Both the position numbers and the translations under genes were made by a program. Shown piece after piece: positions 44,343 through 55,492 of a stretch of DNA of 64,000 nucleotides. The DNA comes from Bradyrhizobium sp. 164 (GTDB lineage Bacteria > Pseudomonadota > Alphaproteobacteria > Rhizobiales > Xanthobacteraceae), in the NCBI RefSeq assembly GCF_023073715.1, contig NZ_JADPKA010000026.1, forward strand, positions 1-64,000, read 5' to 3'. The notes under the pieces are model-generated. The model did not search any database, had not been told where the DNA came from, and saw nothing but the letters and a program-made list of their open reading frames with translations. Each line of letters opens with the position of its first letter. The stretch's first letter is position 1.

Positions 44343-45159
44343 CGGCAACCTCCCTGGCATGGCGGGCGACGACCCGGTCACCATGCGAAAACACTTCGAA
44401 GCCGTCTTGGCGGGCAATGGCAATCAGCGTGATGCCGGCGGCTTCCGCCGTGCGCACCGCGAGCGCGGTCGGCGCCGACACGGCAACCATCATGGGGGCG
44501 CCGATCGCGGCTGTCTTCTGCACCATCTCCACCGAGACGCGGCTCGTGAGCAGCACTATGCCGCCGCGCGCATTGGTGCGGCTGCGTGCCAGGGCACCGG
44601 CAAGCTTGTCGAGCGCATTGTGGCGGCCGACGTCCTCGCGCAGCGCGACGATGTTGCCGGTAGGGGACCAGAACGCGGCGGCGTGTACGGCCCGGGTCTG
44701 TAAATTGATCGATTGTAGCGGCGCGATGGCCTGCATCGCCGTCATGACCTCTGCGGCCGTGAAGCTCTGCCCCTGCGGCACCACGGCCGCCGGCCGCACC
44801 GCCTCGGCAATGGACTCGATGCCGCAGATGCCGCAGCCGGTCGGACCTGCGATGTGGCGACGACGCTCGTTGATGCGCGCGGCATGTTTCGGCGCCAGCC
44901 ACATGCGCAGCTCGATGCCGTCGTCGAGGCGGACGATTTCGAGCGATCGGATCTCGTCGGCCGATCCGACGATGCCTTCGCTCACGGTGAAGCCGACGGC
45001 GAAGTCCTCGAGGTTCTGCGGCGTCCCCATCATGACGGCGTAGGTGCCGCCATTATAGGTCAGCGCCAGCGGCGTCTCCTCCGGGATCAGCCGCGCGCCT
45101 TCAGAGGCCGTCCCGTTGCGCCAGATTTCACGATCGATAGCCTGGACCGCTACGTGCAT
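44332..45159 (-). CDS. fdhD: Formate dehydrogenase sulfurtransferase FdhD
   Basis: 275 residues from the ATG at 45159; the start at 45219 lies inside fdsA. The key persulfide motif TGCGICG with its two Cys lies near residue 108-114. Also visible are LTYNGGTYAVMMGTPQNLEDFA and LTSRVSVEMVQKTA, the family core. It transfers sulfur to the molybdenum of the bis-MGD cofactor of FdsA. It follows fdsA by four bases. Confidence 0.9.
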   Translation of the reverse strand: MHVAVQAIDREIWRNGTASEGARLIPEETPLALTYNGGTYAVMMGTPQNLEDFAVGFTVSEGIVGSADEIRSLEIVRLDDGIELRMWLAPKHAARINERRRHIAGPTGCGICGIESIAEAVRPAAVVPQGQSFTAAEVMTAMQAIAPLQSINLQTRAVHAAAFWSPTGNIVALREDVGRHNALDKLAGALARSRTNARGGIVLLTSRVSVEMVQKTAAIGAPMMVAVSAPTALAVRTAEAAGITLIAIARQDGFEVFSHGDRVVARHAREVADVA

Positions 45160-45163
45160 GCCA

Positions 45164-48037
45164 TTACTCCGCGGCCTCGGCCGGCACGATGCGGCGGGAC
45201 TGCCGCGCCTGCGCGTCATAGGCCTTCTGCCAGTCGGACGGTCCGTTCGACGGCGAGACCTGCACCGCCGTAACCTTGTATTCGGGACAGTTGGTAGCCC
45301 AGTCCGAATAGTCGGTCGTGATCACGTTGGCCTGCGTGTCCGGATGATGGAAGGTGGTGTAGACGACGCCGGGCGCGACGCGATCGGTGATCTCGGCGCG
45401 TAGTGTGGTCTCGCCGGCGCGGCTCTTCAGCCGCACCCAGTCGCCGTCGCGAACGCCGCGCTGCTCGGCATCGTGCGGATGAATCTCGAGCCGATCCTCG
45501 GCGTGCCAGACCACGTTGTCGGTGCGCCGGGTCTGAGCGCCGACATTGTACTGGCTGAGGATGCGCCCTGTCGTGAGCAGCAGGGGATAGCGCGGGCCGG
45601 TGCGCTCGTCGGTCGCGACATACTCGGTGACGACGAATTTGCCCTTGCCCCGGACGAAGCCGTCGATATGCATCACCGGCGTGCCCTCCGGCGCCCTCTC
45701 GTTGCAGGGCCACTGCACCGAGCCGAGCTCATCTAACTTGGCGTAGGAGACGCCGGCAAAGGTCGGCGTCAGCGCCGCGATCTCGTCCATGATCTCGGAG
45801 GGATGGCTGTAGTTCATCTCGAAGCCCATGGCCTTGGCGAGGCCGATGGTGACCTCCCAGTCGGCAAGACCGTTCTTCGGCGTCATCACCTTGCGCACGC
45901 GCTGGATGCGGCGCTCGGCATTTGTGAAGGTGCCGTCCTTCTCGAGGAAGCTCGATCCGGGCAGGAAGACGTGGGCGTAGTTTGCCGTCTCGTTGAGGAA
46001 GAGATCGTGGACGATGACGCATTCCATCGCCGACAGCGCCGCCACCACGTGCGAGGTATTGGGATCGGACTGGAGGATGTCCTCGCCCTGCACGTAGATC
46101 CCCATGAACGTGCCTTCGACCGCGGCATCGAACATGTTGGGAATGCGAAGGCCAGGCTCCGGGTTGAGCTTGACGTTCCACAGCGCCTCGAACTGGTCGC
46201 GCACCGCGTCGCTCGAGATATGGCGGTAGCCGGGCAGCTCGTGCGGGAACGAGCCCATGTCGCAAGAGCCTTGCACGTTGTTCTGGCCACGCAGCGGGTT
46301 CACGCCGACGCCGGGACGGCCGATATTGCCGGTCGCCATCGCGAGGTTGGCGATCGCGATCACGGTGGTCGAGCCCTGGCTGTGCTCGGTGACGCCGAGG
46401 CCGTAATAGATGGCGCCGTTGCCGCCGGTCGCGTAGATGCGGGCCGCTTCGCGCAGCGCCCTGGGATCGACACCGGTGAGGATGGCGGTGGCTTCCGGGC
46501 TGTTCTTGGGCTGGGCGACGAAGGCGGCCCATTCCTCGAACTCGCTCCAGTCGCAGCGCTCGCGCACGAAGGCTTCGTTGACGAGCCCTTCGGTGACGAT
46601 GACATGCGCCAGCGCCGTCATCACAGCGACGTTGGTGCCGGGCATCAGGGGCAAGTGGAGCGCCTTCACGTGCGGCGATTCCACCATCTCGGTGCGGCGC
46701 GGATCGATCACGATCAGCTTGGCACCCTGGCGCAGCCGCTTCTTCAGTCGCGAGGCGAATACCGGGTGCGCCGAGGCAGGATTGGCGCCGATGATGAGCA
46801 CGACATCGGTGTCCTCCACCGAGTCGAAGTCTTGCGTGCCGGCAGAGGTGCCGAAGGTGGTGGCGAGACCGTAGCCGGTCGGCGAATGGCAGACGCGGGC
46901 GCAGGTGTCGACATTGTTGTTGCCGAAGCCGGCGCGGATCAGCTTCTGCACCAGATAGGTTTCTTCATTGGTGCAGCGGGACGAGGTGATGCCGCCGATG
47001 GCGTCGCGGCCGTATTTCTTCTGAATGCTCCGCATCCTGGCGGCGGCAAACGAGAACGCCTCGTTCCACGACACCTCGCGCCAGGGATCCTCGATCCGCT
47101 CGCGGATCATGGGTTTAAGGATGCGTTCCTTGTGGTTGGTGTAGCCCCAGGCGAAGCGGCCCTTGACGCAGGAATGGCCGCGATTGGCCTTGCCGTCCTT
47201 GTAGGGCACCATGCGCACCACTTCTTCGCCGCGCATCTCGGCCTTGAAGGCGCAGCCGACGCCGCAATAGGCGCAGGTGGTGACGACGGAGTGCTCGGGC
47301 TGACCGATCTCGATCACGGATTTTTCCGTCAGCGTCGCGGTCGGGCAGGCCTGGACGCAGGCGCCGCAGGAGACGCATTCGGAGCCGAGGAAGCTCTCGT
47401 TCATGCCGGGGGAGACACGGCTGTCGAAGCCGCGGCCGGAGATGGTCAGCGCGAAGGTTCCTTGCACCTCCTCGCAGGCGCGGACGCAACGCGAGCAGAC
47501 GATGCACTTGGAAGGATCGTAGGTGAAGTACGGGTTGGACTCGTCCTTCGGCATCCATTTGTCGTTGCTGCAGCCATCCGTCTTCGCAAAGACATGATTC
47601 TCGCCCTCATAGCCGTAGCGCACGTCGCGCAAGCCCACGGCGCCGGCCATGTCCTGCAATTCGCAATCGCCATTGGCGCCGCAGGTGAGGCAGTCGAGCG
47701 GATGGTCGGAGATGTAGAGCTCCATCACGCCCTTGCGAAGCTGCTTCAGCCGCTCGGTCTGGGTCCGCACGACGAGGCCGTTCGTCGCGGGCGTGGTGCA
47801 GGAGGCCGGCGTGCCGGCGCGCCCCTCGATATCGACCAGGCAGAGCCGGCAGGAGCCGAACGCGTCGACCATGTCGGTGGCGCAGAGCTTTGGAATCTGA
47901 TGGCCGGCTTCCATCGCCGCGCGCATGATCGAGGTGCCCTCGGGCACCGAAATCTGCTTGCCGTCGATGGTCAGCGTCACCATCGTTTCCGATTTGGAAG
48001 CCGGCGTGCCGAAGTCGATTTCTTCGATCAGAGACAT
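45164..48037 (-). CDS. fdsA: NAD-dependent formate dehydrogenase alpha subunit FdsA
   Basis: 957 residues. The N-terminal [2Fe-2S] ferredoxin domain has Cys52, Cys63, Cys66 and Cys80. A His-Cys segment (SDHPLDCLTCGANGDCELQ), two [4Fe-4S] motifs (CIVCSRCVRAC, CVSCGACVQAC) and a further cluster CAYCGVGC follow. The Mo-bis-MGD catalytic domain has the catalytic Cys in ARVCHSPTG (near 381), coded as Cys, not Sec. It oxidises formate to CO2. AGGAG precedes the ATG. Confidence 0.95.
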   Translation of the reverse strand: MSLIEEIDFGTPASKSETMVTLTIDGKQISVPEGTSIMRAAMEAGHQIPKLCATDMVDAFGSCRLCLVDIEGRAGTPASCTTPATNGLVVRTQTERLKQLRKGVMELYISDHPLDCLTCGANGDCELQDMAGAVGLRDVRYGYEGENHVFAKTDGCSNDKWMPKDESNPYFTYDPSKCIVCSRCVRACEEVQGTFALTISGRGFDSRVSPGMNESFLGSECVSCGACVQACPTATLTEKSVIEIGQPEHSVVTTCAYCGVGCAFKAEMRGEEVVRMVPYKDGKANRGHSCVKGRFAWGYTNHKERILKPMIRERIEDPWREVSWNEAFSFAAARMRSIQKKYGRDAIGGITSSRCTNEETYLVQKLIRAGFGNNNVDTCARVCHSPTGYGLATTFGTSAGTQDFDSVEDTDVVLIIGANPASAHPVFASRLKKRLRQGAKLIVIDPRRTEMVESPHVKALHLPLMPGTNVAVMTALAHVIVTEGLVNEAFVRERCDWSEFEEWAAFVAQPKNSPEATAILTGVDPRALREAARIYATGGNGAIYYGLGVTEHSQGSTTVIAIANLAMATGNIGRPGVGVNPLRGQNNVQGSCDMGSFPHELPGYRHISSDAVRDQFEALWNVKLNPEPGLRIPNMFDAAVEGTFMGIYVQGEDILQSDPNTSHVVAALSAMECVIVHDLFLNETANYAHVFLPGSSFLEKDGTFTNAERRIQRVRKVMTPKNGLADWEVTIGLAKAMGFEMNYSHPSEIMDEIAALTPTFAGVSYAKLDELGSVQWPCNERAPEGTPVMHIDGFVRGKGKFVVTEYVATDERTGPRYPLLLTTGRILSQYNVGAQTRRTDNVVWHAEDRLEIHPHDAEQRGVRDGDWVRLKSRAGETTLRAEITDRVAPGVVYTTFHHPDTQANVITTDYSDWATNCPEYKVTAVQVSPSNGPSDWQKAYDAQARQSRRIVPAEAAE

Positions 48038-48047
48038 GGTCGTTCTC

Positions 48048-49604
48048 CTATTCCGCGGCCTGAAGCGTGGTCGGCGCCGGAAGGAAATCCTCCCGGAAGT
48101 GCTTCAATGCGCTGAGCACGGGATAGGGCGTGAAGCCGCCGAGCGCGCAGAGCGAGCCGAATTTCATGGTGTTGCAGAGGTCTTCGACGAGCGTGATGTT
48201 CTCGCTGACGCGCTCGCCCCGCATGATCTTCTCGATGGTCTCGACGCCCCGGGTCGAGCCGATCCGGCACGGCGTGCACTTGCCGCAGGATTCGACCGCG
48301 CAGAACTCCATGGCAAAGCGCGCCTGCCTGCGCATGTCGACGCTGTCGTCGAACACGACGATGCCGCCATGGCCGATCAGGCCGTCGCGCGCGGCGAAGG
48401 CCTCATAGTCGAACGGCGTGTCGAACAGGGCGCGGGGAAAATAGGCGCCAAGCGGGCCGCCGACCTGGACCGCGCGAACGGGACGGCCGGTGAACGTGCC
48501 GCCGCCGACGTCGTCGACGAGCTCGCCGAGCGTCACGCCAAACGCGGTCTCGAACAGCCCGCCATGGCGGATGTTGCCGGCGAGCTGGATCGGCATCGTG
48601 CCGCGCGAACGCCCCATGCCGAAATCCGCATAGGCCTTGGCACCCTCAGCGAGGATGAAGGGGATGGCCGCGAACGACAGCACGTTGTTGATGACGGTCG
48701 GCTTGCCGAACAGGCCGTGATGCGCCGGCAGAGGCGGCTTGGCGCGCACGAGGCCGCGGCGGCCTTCGAGGCTCTCCAGCAGTGAGGTCTCCTCGCCGCA
48801 GACATAGGCGCCGGCGCCGACGCGCACCTCGAGATCGAAGGCTTGCTTCGAGCCGCCGATATAGCTGTCGAGATAGCCGCTGCGCTTCGCCGCCGTAATG
48901 GCAGCGTTCATCGCCTCGACCGCGTGCGGATATTCGCTGCGGATGTAGATGTAACCTTTGGCCGCGCCGACGGTGAGGCCAGCAATCGTCATGCCTTCGA
49001 TCACCAGGAAGGGATCACCTTCCATGATCATGCGGTCGGCGAAGGTGCCGCTGTCGCCCTCGTCGGCGTTGCAGACGATGAATTTGCGGTCGGCCTTGGC
49101 CTGCGCGACCGTCTTCCATTTGATGCCGGTCGGAAACCCCGCGCCGCCACGGCCGCGCAGGCCGGACGCGGTGACCTCGCTCAGGATCGCATCCGTGCCG
49201 AGCGAGAGCGCGCGCTCCAGGCCCCTGTAGCCGCCATGGGCGCGGTAGTCGTCGAGCGAGCGCGGATCGATCACGCCGCAGCGGGCGAAGGTGAGGCGGG
49301 TCTGGCGCTTCAGCCAGGGGAGCTCGTCGATCGCCCCCAGCCGTAGAAAATGCGGCGTGTTGCTGGCGAGCGCATCGAACAGGGAGGGCACGTCGGTTTC
49401 GGTGACGGGGCCGAACGCGATGCGGCCCTGCGGTGTCGCCACCTCGACCAGCGGCTCCAGCCAGTACAGGCCGCGCGAGCCGGTCCTAACGATGTCGATT
49501 GCAACGCCCCGCCTGGCGGCGGCTTGCTCAAGCGCCAGCGCGACCTCGTCGGCGCCGACGGCCACCGCGCCGGCATCACGTGAGACGTATAGACGCATGC
49601 TCAT
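48048..49604 (-). CDS. fdsB: NAD-dependent formate dehydrogenase beta subunit FdsB
   Basis: 518 residues. An N-terminal thioredoxin-like domain is followed by the NuoF-like part: FMN site GLRGRGGAGFPTGIKW, NADH-binding VCNADEGDSGTFADRMIMEG, and the [4Fe-4S] motif ESCGKCTPCRIGS with a later Cys. It passes electrons from FdsA to NAD. The start at 49604 overlaps the fdsG stop (ATGA); 49598 is an alternative. It ends ten bases before fdsA. Confidence 0.95.
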   Translation of the reverse strand: MSMRLYVSRDAGAVAVGADEVALALEQAAARRGVAIDIVRTGSRGLYWLEPLVEVATPQGRIAFGPVTETDVPSLFDALASNTPHFLRLGAIDELPWLKRQTRLTFARCGVIDPRSLDDYRAHGGYRGLERALSLGTDAILSEVTASGLRGRGGAGFPTGIKWKTVAQAKADRKFIVCNADEGDSGTFADRMIMEGDPFLVIEGMTIAGLTVGAAKGYIYIRSEYPHAVEAMNAAITAAKRSGYLDSYIGGSKQAFDLEVRVGAGAYVCGEETSLLESLEGRRGLVRAKPPLPAHHGLFGKPTVINNVLSFAAIPFILAEGAKAYADFGMGRSRGTMPIQLAGNIRHGGLFETAFGVTLGELVDDVGGGTFTGRPVRAVQVGGPLGAYFPRALFDTPFDYEAFAARDGLIGHGGIVVFDDSVDMRRQARFAMEFCAVESCGKCTPCRIGSTRGVETIEKIMRGERVSENITLVEDLCNTMKFGSLCALGGFTPYPVLSALKHFREDFLPAPTTLQAAE

Positions 49605-50089
49605 CGCTGCGCCTCCGCAACCAGCGCATCGAGGCGCTTCTGATCGAGCCGTCCGATCAGGCGCCCGTCGAGCATCGCGGACGGCGCAGTCGCGCACAGG
49701 CCGAGGCAGTAGATCGGCTCCAGCGTGACGCGATCGTCGGCGGTGGTGCTGCCGAGCGACACGCCGAGCTTCGCCTCGGCGCGCGCAGCGAGCGCATCGC
49801 CGCCCGCAGCCTGGCAGGCCTCGGCGCGGCAGAGCTTCAGCACATGGCGGCCGGCCGGCTTGTGCCGGAAATCATGATAGAACGTGAATACGCCGTGCAC
49901 TTCGGCGCGTGACAGATTCAGCGCCTGAGCCACCATCGGAATGGCGGCCTCCGGCACATAGCCGAACGCCTCCTGAAGAGCATGCAGGATGACGAGCGTC
50001 GCGCCTTCCTGCCGAGCGTGTTCGGCGATGATCTCGGCGCCGCGCGTCTCGTCCCAAGGCTCGTAGCAAGGCTCGTAAACCGCTGTCAT
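49601..50089 (-). CDS. fdsG: NAD-dependent formate dehydrogenase gamma subunit FdsG
   Basis: 162 residues, NuoE-like thioredoxin fold. The four [2Fe-2S] cysteines lie in LKLCRAEACQAAGG and CLGLCATAPS. The N-terminus has the helical bundle LVILHALQEAFGYVPEAAI. It forms the NADH-oxidising module with FdsB. It is the first gene of the operon, reading away from the LysR gene with a 223-base gap between starts. Confidence 0.95.
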   Translation of the reverse strand: MTAVYEPCYEPWDETRGAEIIAEHARQEGATLVILHALQEAFGYVPEAAIPMVAQALNLSRAEVHGVFTFYHDFRHKPAGRHVLKLCRAEACQAAGGDALAARAEAKLGVSLGSTTADDRVTLEPIYCLGLCATAPSAMLDGRLIGRLDQKRLDALVAEAQR

Positions 50090-50179
50090 TCTTCGTTCTC
50101 AACTTGAGCGTTTCTGATCGCAAACTATTTGGAATCGCTCGAAGATCAATAAAGCTGTCCCGTGCTGCGATTGCGAATT

Positions 50180-50212
50180 CGGATCGATTGGCACCGGCGA
50201 TCGGTCGATCCG
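50180..50212. promoter_or_regulatory. Inverted repeat in the fdsG-lysR intergenic region
   Basis: CGGATCGA (50180-50187) and TCGATCCG (50205-50212) form an 8-bp perfect inverted repeat around 17 bases. A second dyad, ATGC-N8-GCAT, is at 50216-50231. Either could be a LysR-type site for the divergent promoters. Confidence 0.35.
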
Positions 50213-50312
50213 AAAATGCAATTATGGGCATTCCGCTCGGCGGTTTTTGCGTGTTGCAAGGGGGCGAGCGTGCTAGCTTGCATGCCACGACAGAATTCGA
50301 GGGGACGACCGG

Positions 50313-51206
50313 TTGATCGACAAGCTTGAACTATTGCTGGCGCTGGCGAAGGAGCGGCATTTCGGACGCGCGGCGGAGGTCTGCGGCGTGACGCAGCCGA
50401 CGATGTCGACCGGGCTCAAGCAGCTCGAGGAAATCCTCGGCGTGATGCTGGTCCAGCGCGGGTCGCGCTTCCAGGGCTTTACGCCGGAAGGCGAGCGGGC
50501 GCTGGACTGGGCGCGGCGGATCGTGGGCGATGCCCGCGCCATGCGCGACGAGATCAACGGGCTGAAGCATCAGCTCTCCGGCGAGATCCGCATCGCGGCG
50601 ATCCCGACCGTGCTCGGCATGGTCGCCGCGCTGACGACGCCGTTCCGCGCCAGGCATCCCGAGGTGCGCTTCCGCATCCAGTCCACCACCTCGTCCGAGG
50701 TGCTGGGGCTGCTGGAAAATCTCGAGGTGGATGCGGGGCTGACCTATATCGAGAACGAGCCGATCGGCAAGGTGCGTACCATTCCGCTCTACAACGAGAG
50801 CTACCGGCTCCTGACTGCCCCCGATGCGATGTTCGGTGATCGCGAGACGGTGACCTGGACCGAGGTCGGGCAGGTGCCGCTGTGCCTGCTCACGCCCGAC
50901 ATGCAGAACCGCCGCATCATCGATCGCGCGCTGCGCTCGGTCGGTGCCGAGGCGACACCGACGCTGACCTCGAACTCGCTGCTGGTGCTGTTCACGCACG
51001 TCAAGACCGGGCGCTGGGCGAGCGTGATGCCGGCCAAGCTCGCCGAGACGCTCGGCCTGTCCGACACGGTGCGTTCGATCCCGATCGCCGACCCCGAAGT
51101 CAATTACAGCATTGGCCTCGTGATCCCGCAGCGCGATCCGATGACGCCGCTAATCGCGGCGCTGGTCAATGTCGCGCGCGAGGTCGCACCGACGCTGCAA
51201 TCTTAA
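50313..51206 (+). CDS. fdsR: LysR-family regulator, probable FdsR
   Basis: 297 residues, TTG start behind GAGGGG. The N-terminal helix-turn-helix reads LLLALAKERHFGRAAEVCGVTQPTMS, then LKQLEEILG. The effector domain follows from about 90. Position, divergent from fdsGBA-fdhD-fdsD, is the standard arrangement for LysR control of the neighbour, so formate-responsive activation is a reasonable inference. The gene is followed by a dispersed palindrome that may end its transcript. Confidence 0.85.
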   Translation: MIDKLELLLALAKERHFGRAAEVCGVTQPTMSTGLKQLEEILGVMLVQRGSRFQGFTPEGERALDWARRIVGDARAMRDEINGLKHQLSGEIRIAAIPTVLGMVAALTTPFRARHPEVRFRIQSTTSSEVLGLLENLEVDAGLTYIENEPIGKVRTIPLYNESYRLLTAPDAMFGDRETVTWTEVGQVPLCLLTPDMQNRRIIDRALRSVGAEATPTLTSNSLLVLFTHVKTGRWASVMPAKLAETLGLSDTVRSIPIADPEVNYSIGLVIPQRDPMTPLIAALVNVAREVAPTLQS

Positions 51207-51246
51207 AGCGGAATGTGCTTCGCTTGAACCGAGGCGAGAGCCCAGA

Positions 51247-51364
51247 TCACCTCTCCCGTAGGGAGAGGTCGGATCGCATCGAAGATGCGGTCCGGGTGAG
51301 GGGATCTGGTCTCACTGGATGCCGCGGCCCCTCACCCGGACCTCTCCCCGTCGGGGAGAGGTGA
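51247..51364. repeat. Intergenic palindromic repeat, cruciform type
   Basis: Two small hairpins, CTCTCCC-GTA-GGGAGAG near 51251 and CTCTCCCC-GTC-GGGGAGAG near 51341, flank an outer stem TCCGGGTGAGGGG (51291-51303) with CCCCTCACCCGGA (51328-51340). The text CTCTCCCCG-CGGGGAGAGGTG is one I know as highly recurrent in Bradyrhizobium and other Alphaproteobacteria. It lies between two genes that converge and may terminate both. Confidence 0.75.
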
Positions 51365-51407
51365 TTCCGAACGCCGACCGAACCGGGCTCCATCATGCTT
51401 GAGGGCT

Positions 51408-53738
<2,331 letters not shown>

Positions 53739-53853
53739 GCCTTCGGCCCCCTGAAAACCTGCTTACGACGAGTGTCGAAAGCGGCCCCACGTCGCTTTCG
53801 AATCACACCGATTTGAATCCAGTTTTCGCGGGCTGTCGAGAGTCAACGAATCC

Positions 53854-53868
53854 TTAACGCGAAATTAT
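53854..53868 (-). promoter_or_regulatory. Near-consensus CtrA box upstream of the PleC-like kinase
   Basis: TTAA-N7-TTAT at 53854-53868 differs by one base from TTAA-N7-TTAA and lies about 116 bases before the kinase ATG. The surrounding bases are AT-rich compared with the genome, so chance is possible. Confidence 0.3.
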
Positions 53869-53960
53869 TCTTATCCAACGCGCAGTTTGCGCATCGCTTG
53901 TCCGTAAAGTGACGTGCGCGACGGGTCCGAAACGAGAACGTGTGACTCTTCGCACGTGTG

Positions 53961-55334
53961 TCACGCACGCGGGGGCTCGGCGTGGCTGATCACGCGCTTC
54001 ACGCTCGGGAAGGCGCGCCGCAATGCGCGCTCGATTGCGTCGACATGCTCGTGCACCTTGATCACGCTCATCGACGGAGTGGCGCGGCAGTGAAAGTTGA
54101 CGATCTCGCCGGCCTCAGTGTTGCGGACGCGCACATTGTGGATGTCGTGGATCTCGCCCTCGCCAGCAAGCTCGGTCAACGCGGCGGCAATGGCCTGCAC
54201 GCGCTCCGCGGGGGCGTCGACGCCGAACGGCAGTTCCGGTTCCAGCGGCTCGATATGGACGTCGACCTCGACGTCCTCGCCGAATTCCTCCTGGATGCTG
54301 CGCTCCAGCGTGTTGGCGACATCGTGGGCGGCCTCGAGCTGCATTTCGCCATCGACCTCGAGGTCGATGCCGACGATCAGCTTGGCGCCGAGGTCGTGCA
54401 CCGTGACGTGGTGGATGGCGAGGCCGGAATTGCGCGCGATCACCATGATGCGGTCGCGTACGGTCTCGTTGTTGCGCGCGACGGGGACAGCCGTGAAGGT
54501 GAGGTCGGCGTCGCCGAACGCTCTGCTGACGGCGGCTTGCGCATTGCGCTTGATGTCCTCGACGCGGTCGATCGGATAGGTCCGCGGCACCTTTGCGATG
54601 GTATCGATGAAATAGGTTGCACCGACCATGCGCACGCGCAGCCGCTCGACGTCGATCACGCCGGGCACGCTGCGGATCGCGGCCGTGGCCTGCTCATGGG
54701 CGCCCTCCGGCGCGCGATCGACCAGCGTCTGCACGGTCGAGCCCGCCATGCGCAGGCCGAGAGCCGCGATCATCACGGCGACGGCGGCGGCCGCGGCCGC
54801 GTCACCCCACCAGAAACCGAGTCCGGCGAGGATCAAACCCACGATCACGGCAGATGAGCCCATCACGTCGGAGGCGAAATGCAGTGCGTCCGCGGCAAGC
54901 GCTTGGCTCCTGGTCTCCCGCGCAGCGCGGTGCAGCGCGCGGGCGCGCCAGAGATTGACGGCGATGTCGATCACCAGCACGACAAAGGGCACGGCCGAAA
55001 TGGTCGGCGGCGGGGTTCCCTCCCGCAGCCGGCTATAGGCCTCGACCAGGATGCCGCCGGCGAGCACGTAGAGCAGGGCGGTGACGCCCAGCGCCGAGAC
55101 GCTCTCGAGCTTGCCATGGCCATAATGGTGCTCCTCGTCGGCCGGCTTGTCGGACACCCGCACCACCGCCCAGGTGATGATGGTCGCGACCAGGTCGATC
55201 GAGGAATGCAGGGCCTCGGAGATCAGCGCCAGCGAGCCGATCGCAATTCCGACCACGAATTTGGCCGCCGCCATGCCGCCGCTGGCGAAGATCGAGATCG
55301 CGGCGACCGAGGTCTTGTTGTGCTGGGAGATCAT
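53961..55334 (-). CDS. Cation diffusion facilitator with two C-terminal domains
   Basis: 457 residues. Six membrane helices carry the metal site: HSSID in helix 2 and HFASD in helix 5, both HxxxD. A His-containing loop EEHHYGHGKLES follows helix 2. After helix 6 come two ZT_dimer-like cytoplasmic domains (VRDRIMVIARNSGLAIHHVTV and DIHNVRVRNTEAGEIVNFHC). It should export divalent metal, zinc or iron or manganese, in exchange for protons. The doubled C-terminal domain is longer than in the usual 300-residue member. Confidence 0.9.
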   Translation of the reverse strand: MISQHNKTSVAAISIFASGGMAAAKFVVGIAIGSLALISEALHSSIDLVATIITWAVVRVSDKPADEEHHYGHGKLESVSALGVTALLYVLAGGILVEAYSRLREGTPPPTISAVPFVVLVIDIAVNLWRARALHRAARETRSQALAADALHFASDVMGSSAVIVGLILAGLGFWWGDAAAAAAVAVMIAALGLRMAGSTVQTLVDRAPEGAHEQATAAIRSVPGVIDVERLRVRMVGATYFIDTIAKVPRTYPIDRVEDIKRNAQAAVSRAFGDADLTFTAVPVARNNETVRDRIMVIARNSGLAIHHVTVHDLGAKLIVGIDLEVDGEMQLEAAHDVANTLERSIQEEFGEDVEVDVHIEPLEPELPFGVDAPAERVQAIAAALTELAGEGEIHDIHNVRVRNTEAGEIVNFHCRATPSMSVIKVHEHVDAIERALRRAFPSVKRVISHAEPPRA

Positions 55335-55418
55335 GGCGGGGATTTAGCAGGGCGTGGGTGAACATCAAGCGACGATCCACAGCCGTAGTCGCAAGTGACT
55401 TGCAGGAGCGACGGCGAT

Positions 55419-55490
55419 GTCATTCCGGGATGGTGACCAGACCCGAATCTCGAGATTTCAGGTTCGGTTCTTCAAGCGCTCCGGAATGAC
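55419..55490. repeat. Intergenic palindromic repeat (GTCATTCCGG type)
   Basis: Outer arms GTCATTCCGG (55419-55428) and CCGGAATGAC (55481-55490) enclose a second near palindrome around AATCTCGAGATT. I recognise this form, CATTCCGGG-CTCGAGATT-CCGGAATG, as a dispersed repeat of Bradyrhizobium. It lies between the facilitator start and the oxidoreductase stop. Confidence 0.7.
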
Positions 55491-55492
55491 GG

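Noticed and set aside
45803..48115. 770-codon open frame on the plus strand
   Set aside because: Antisense to fdsA; composition typical of a shadow frame.
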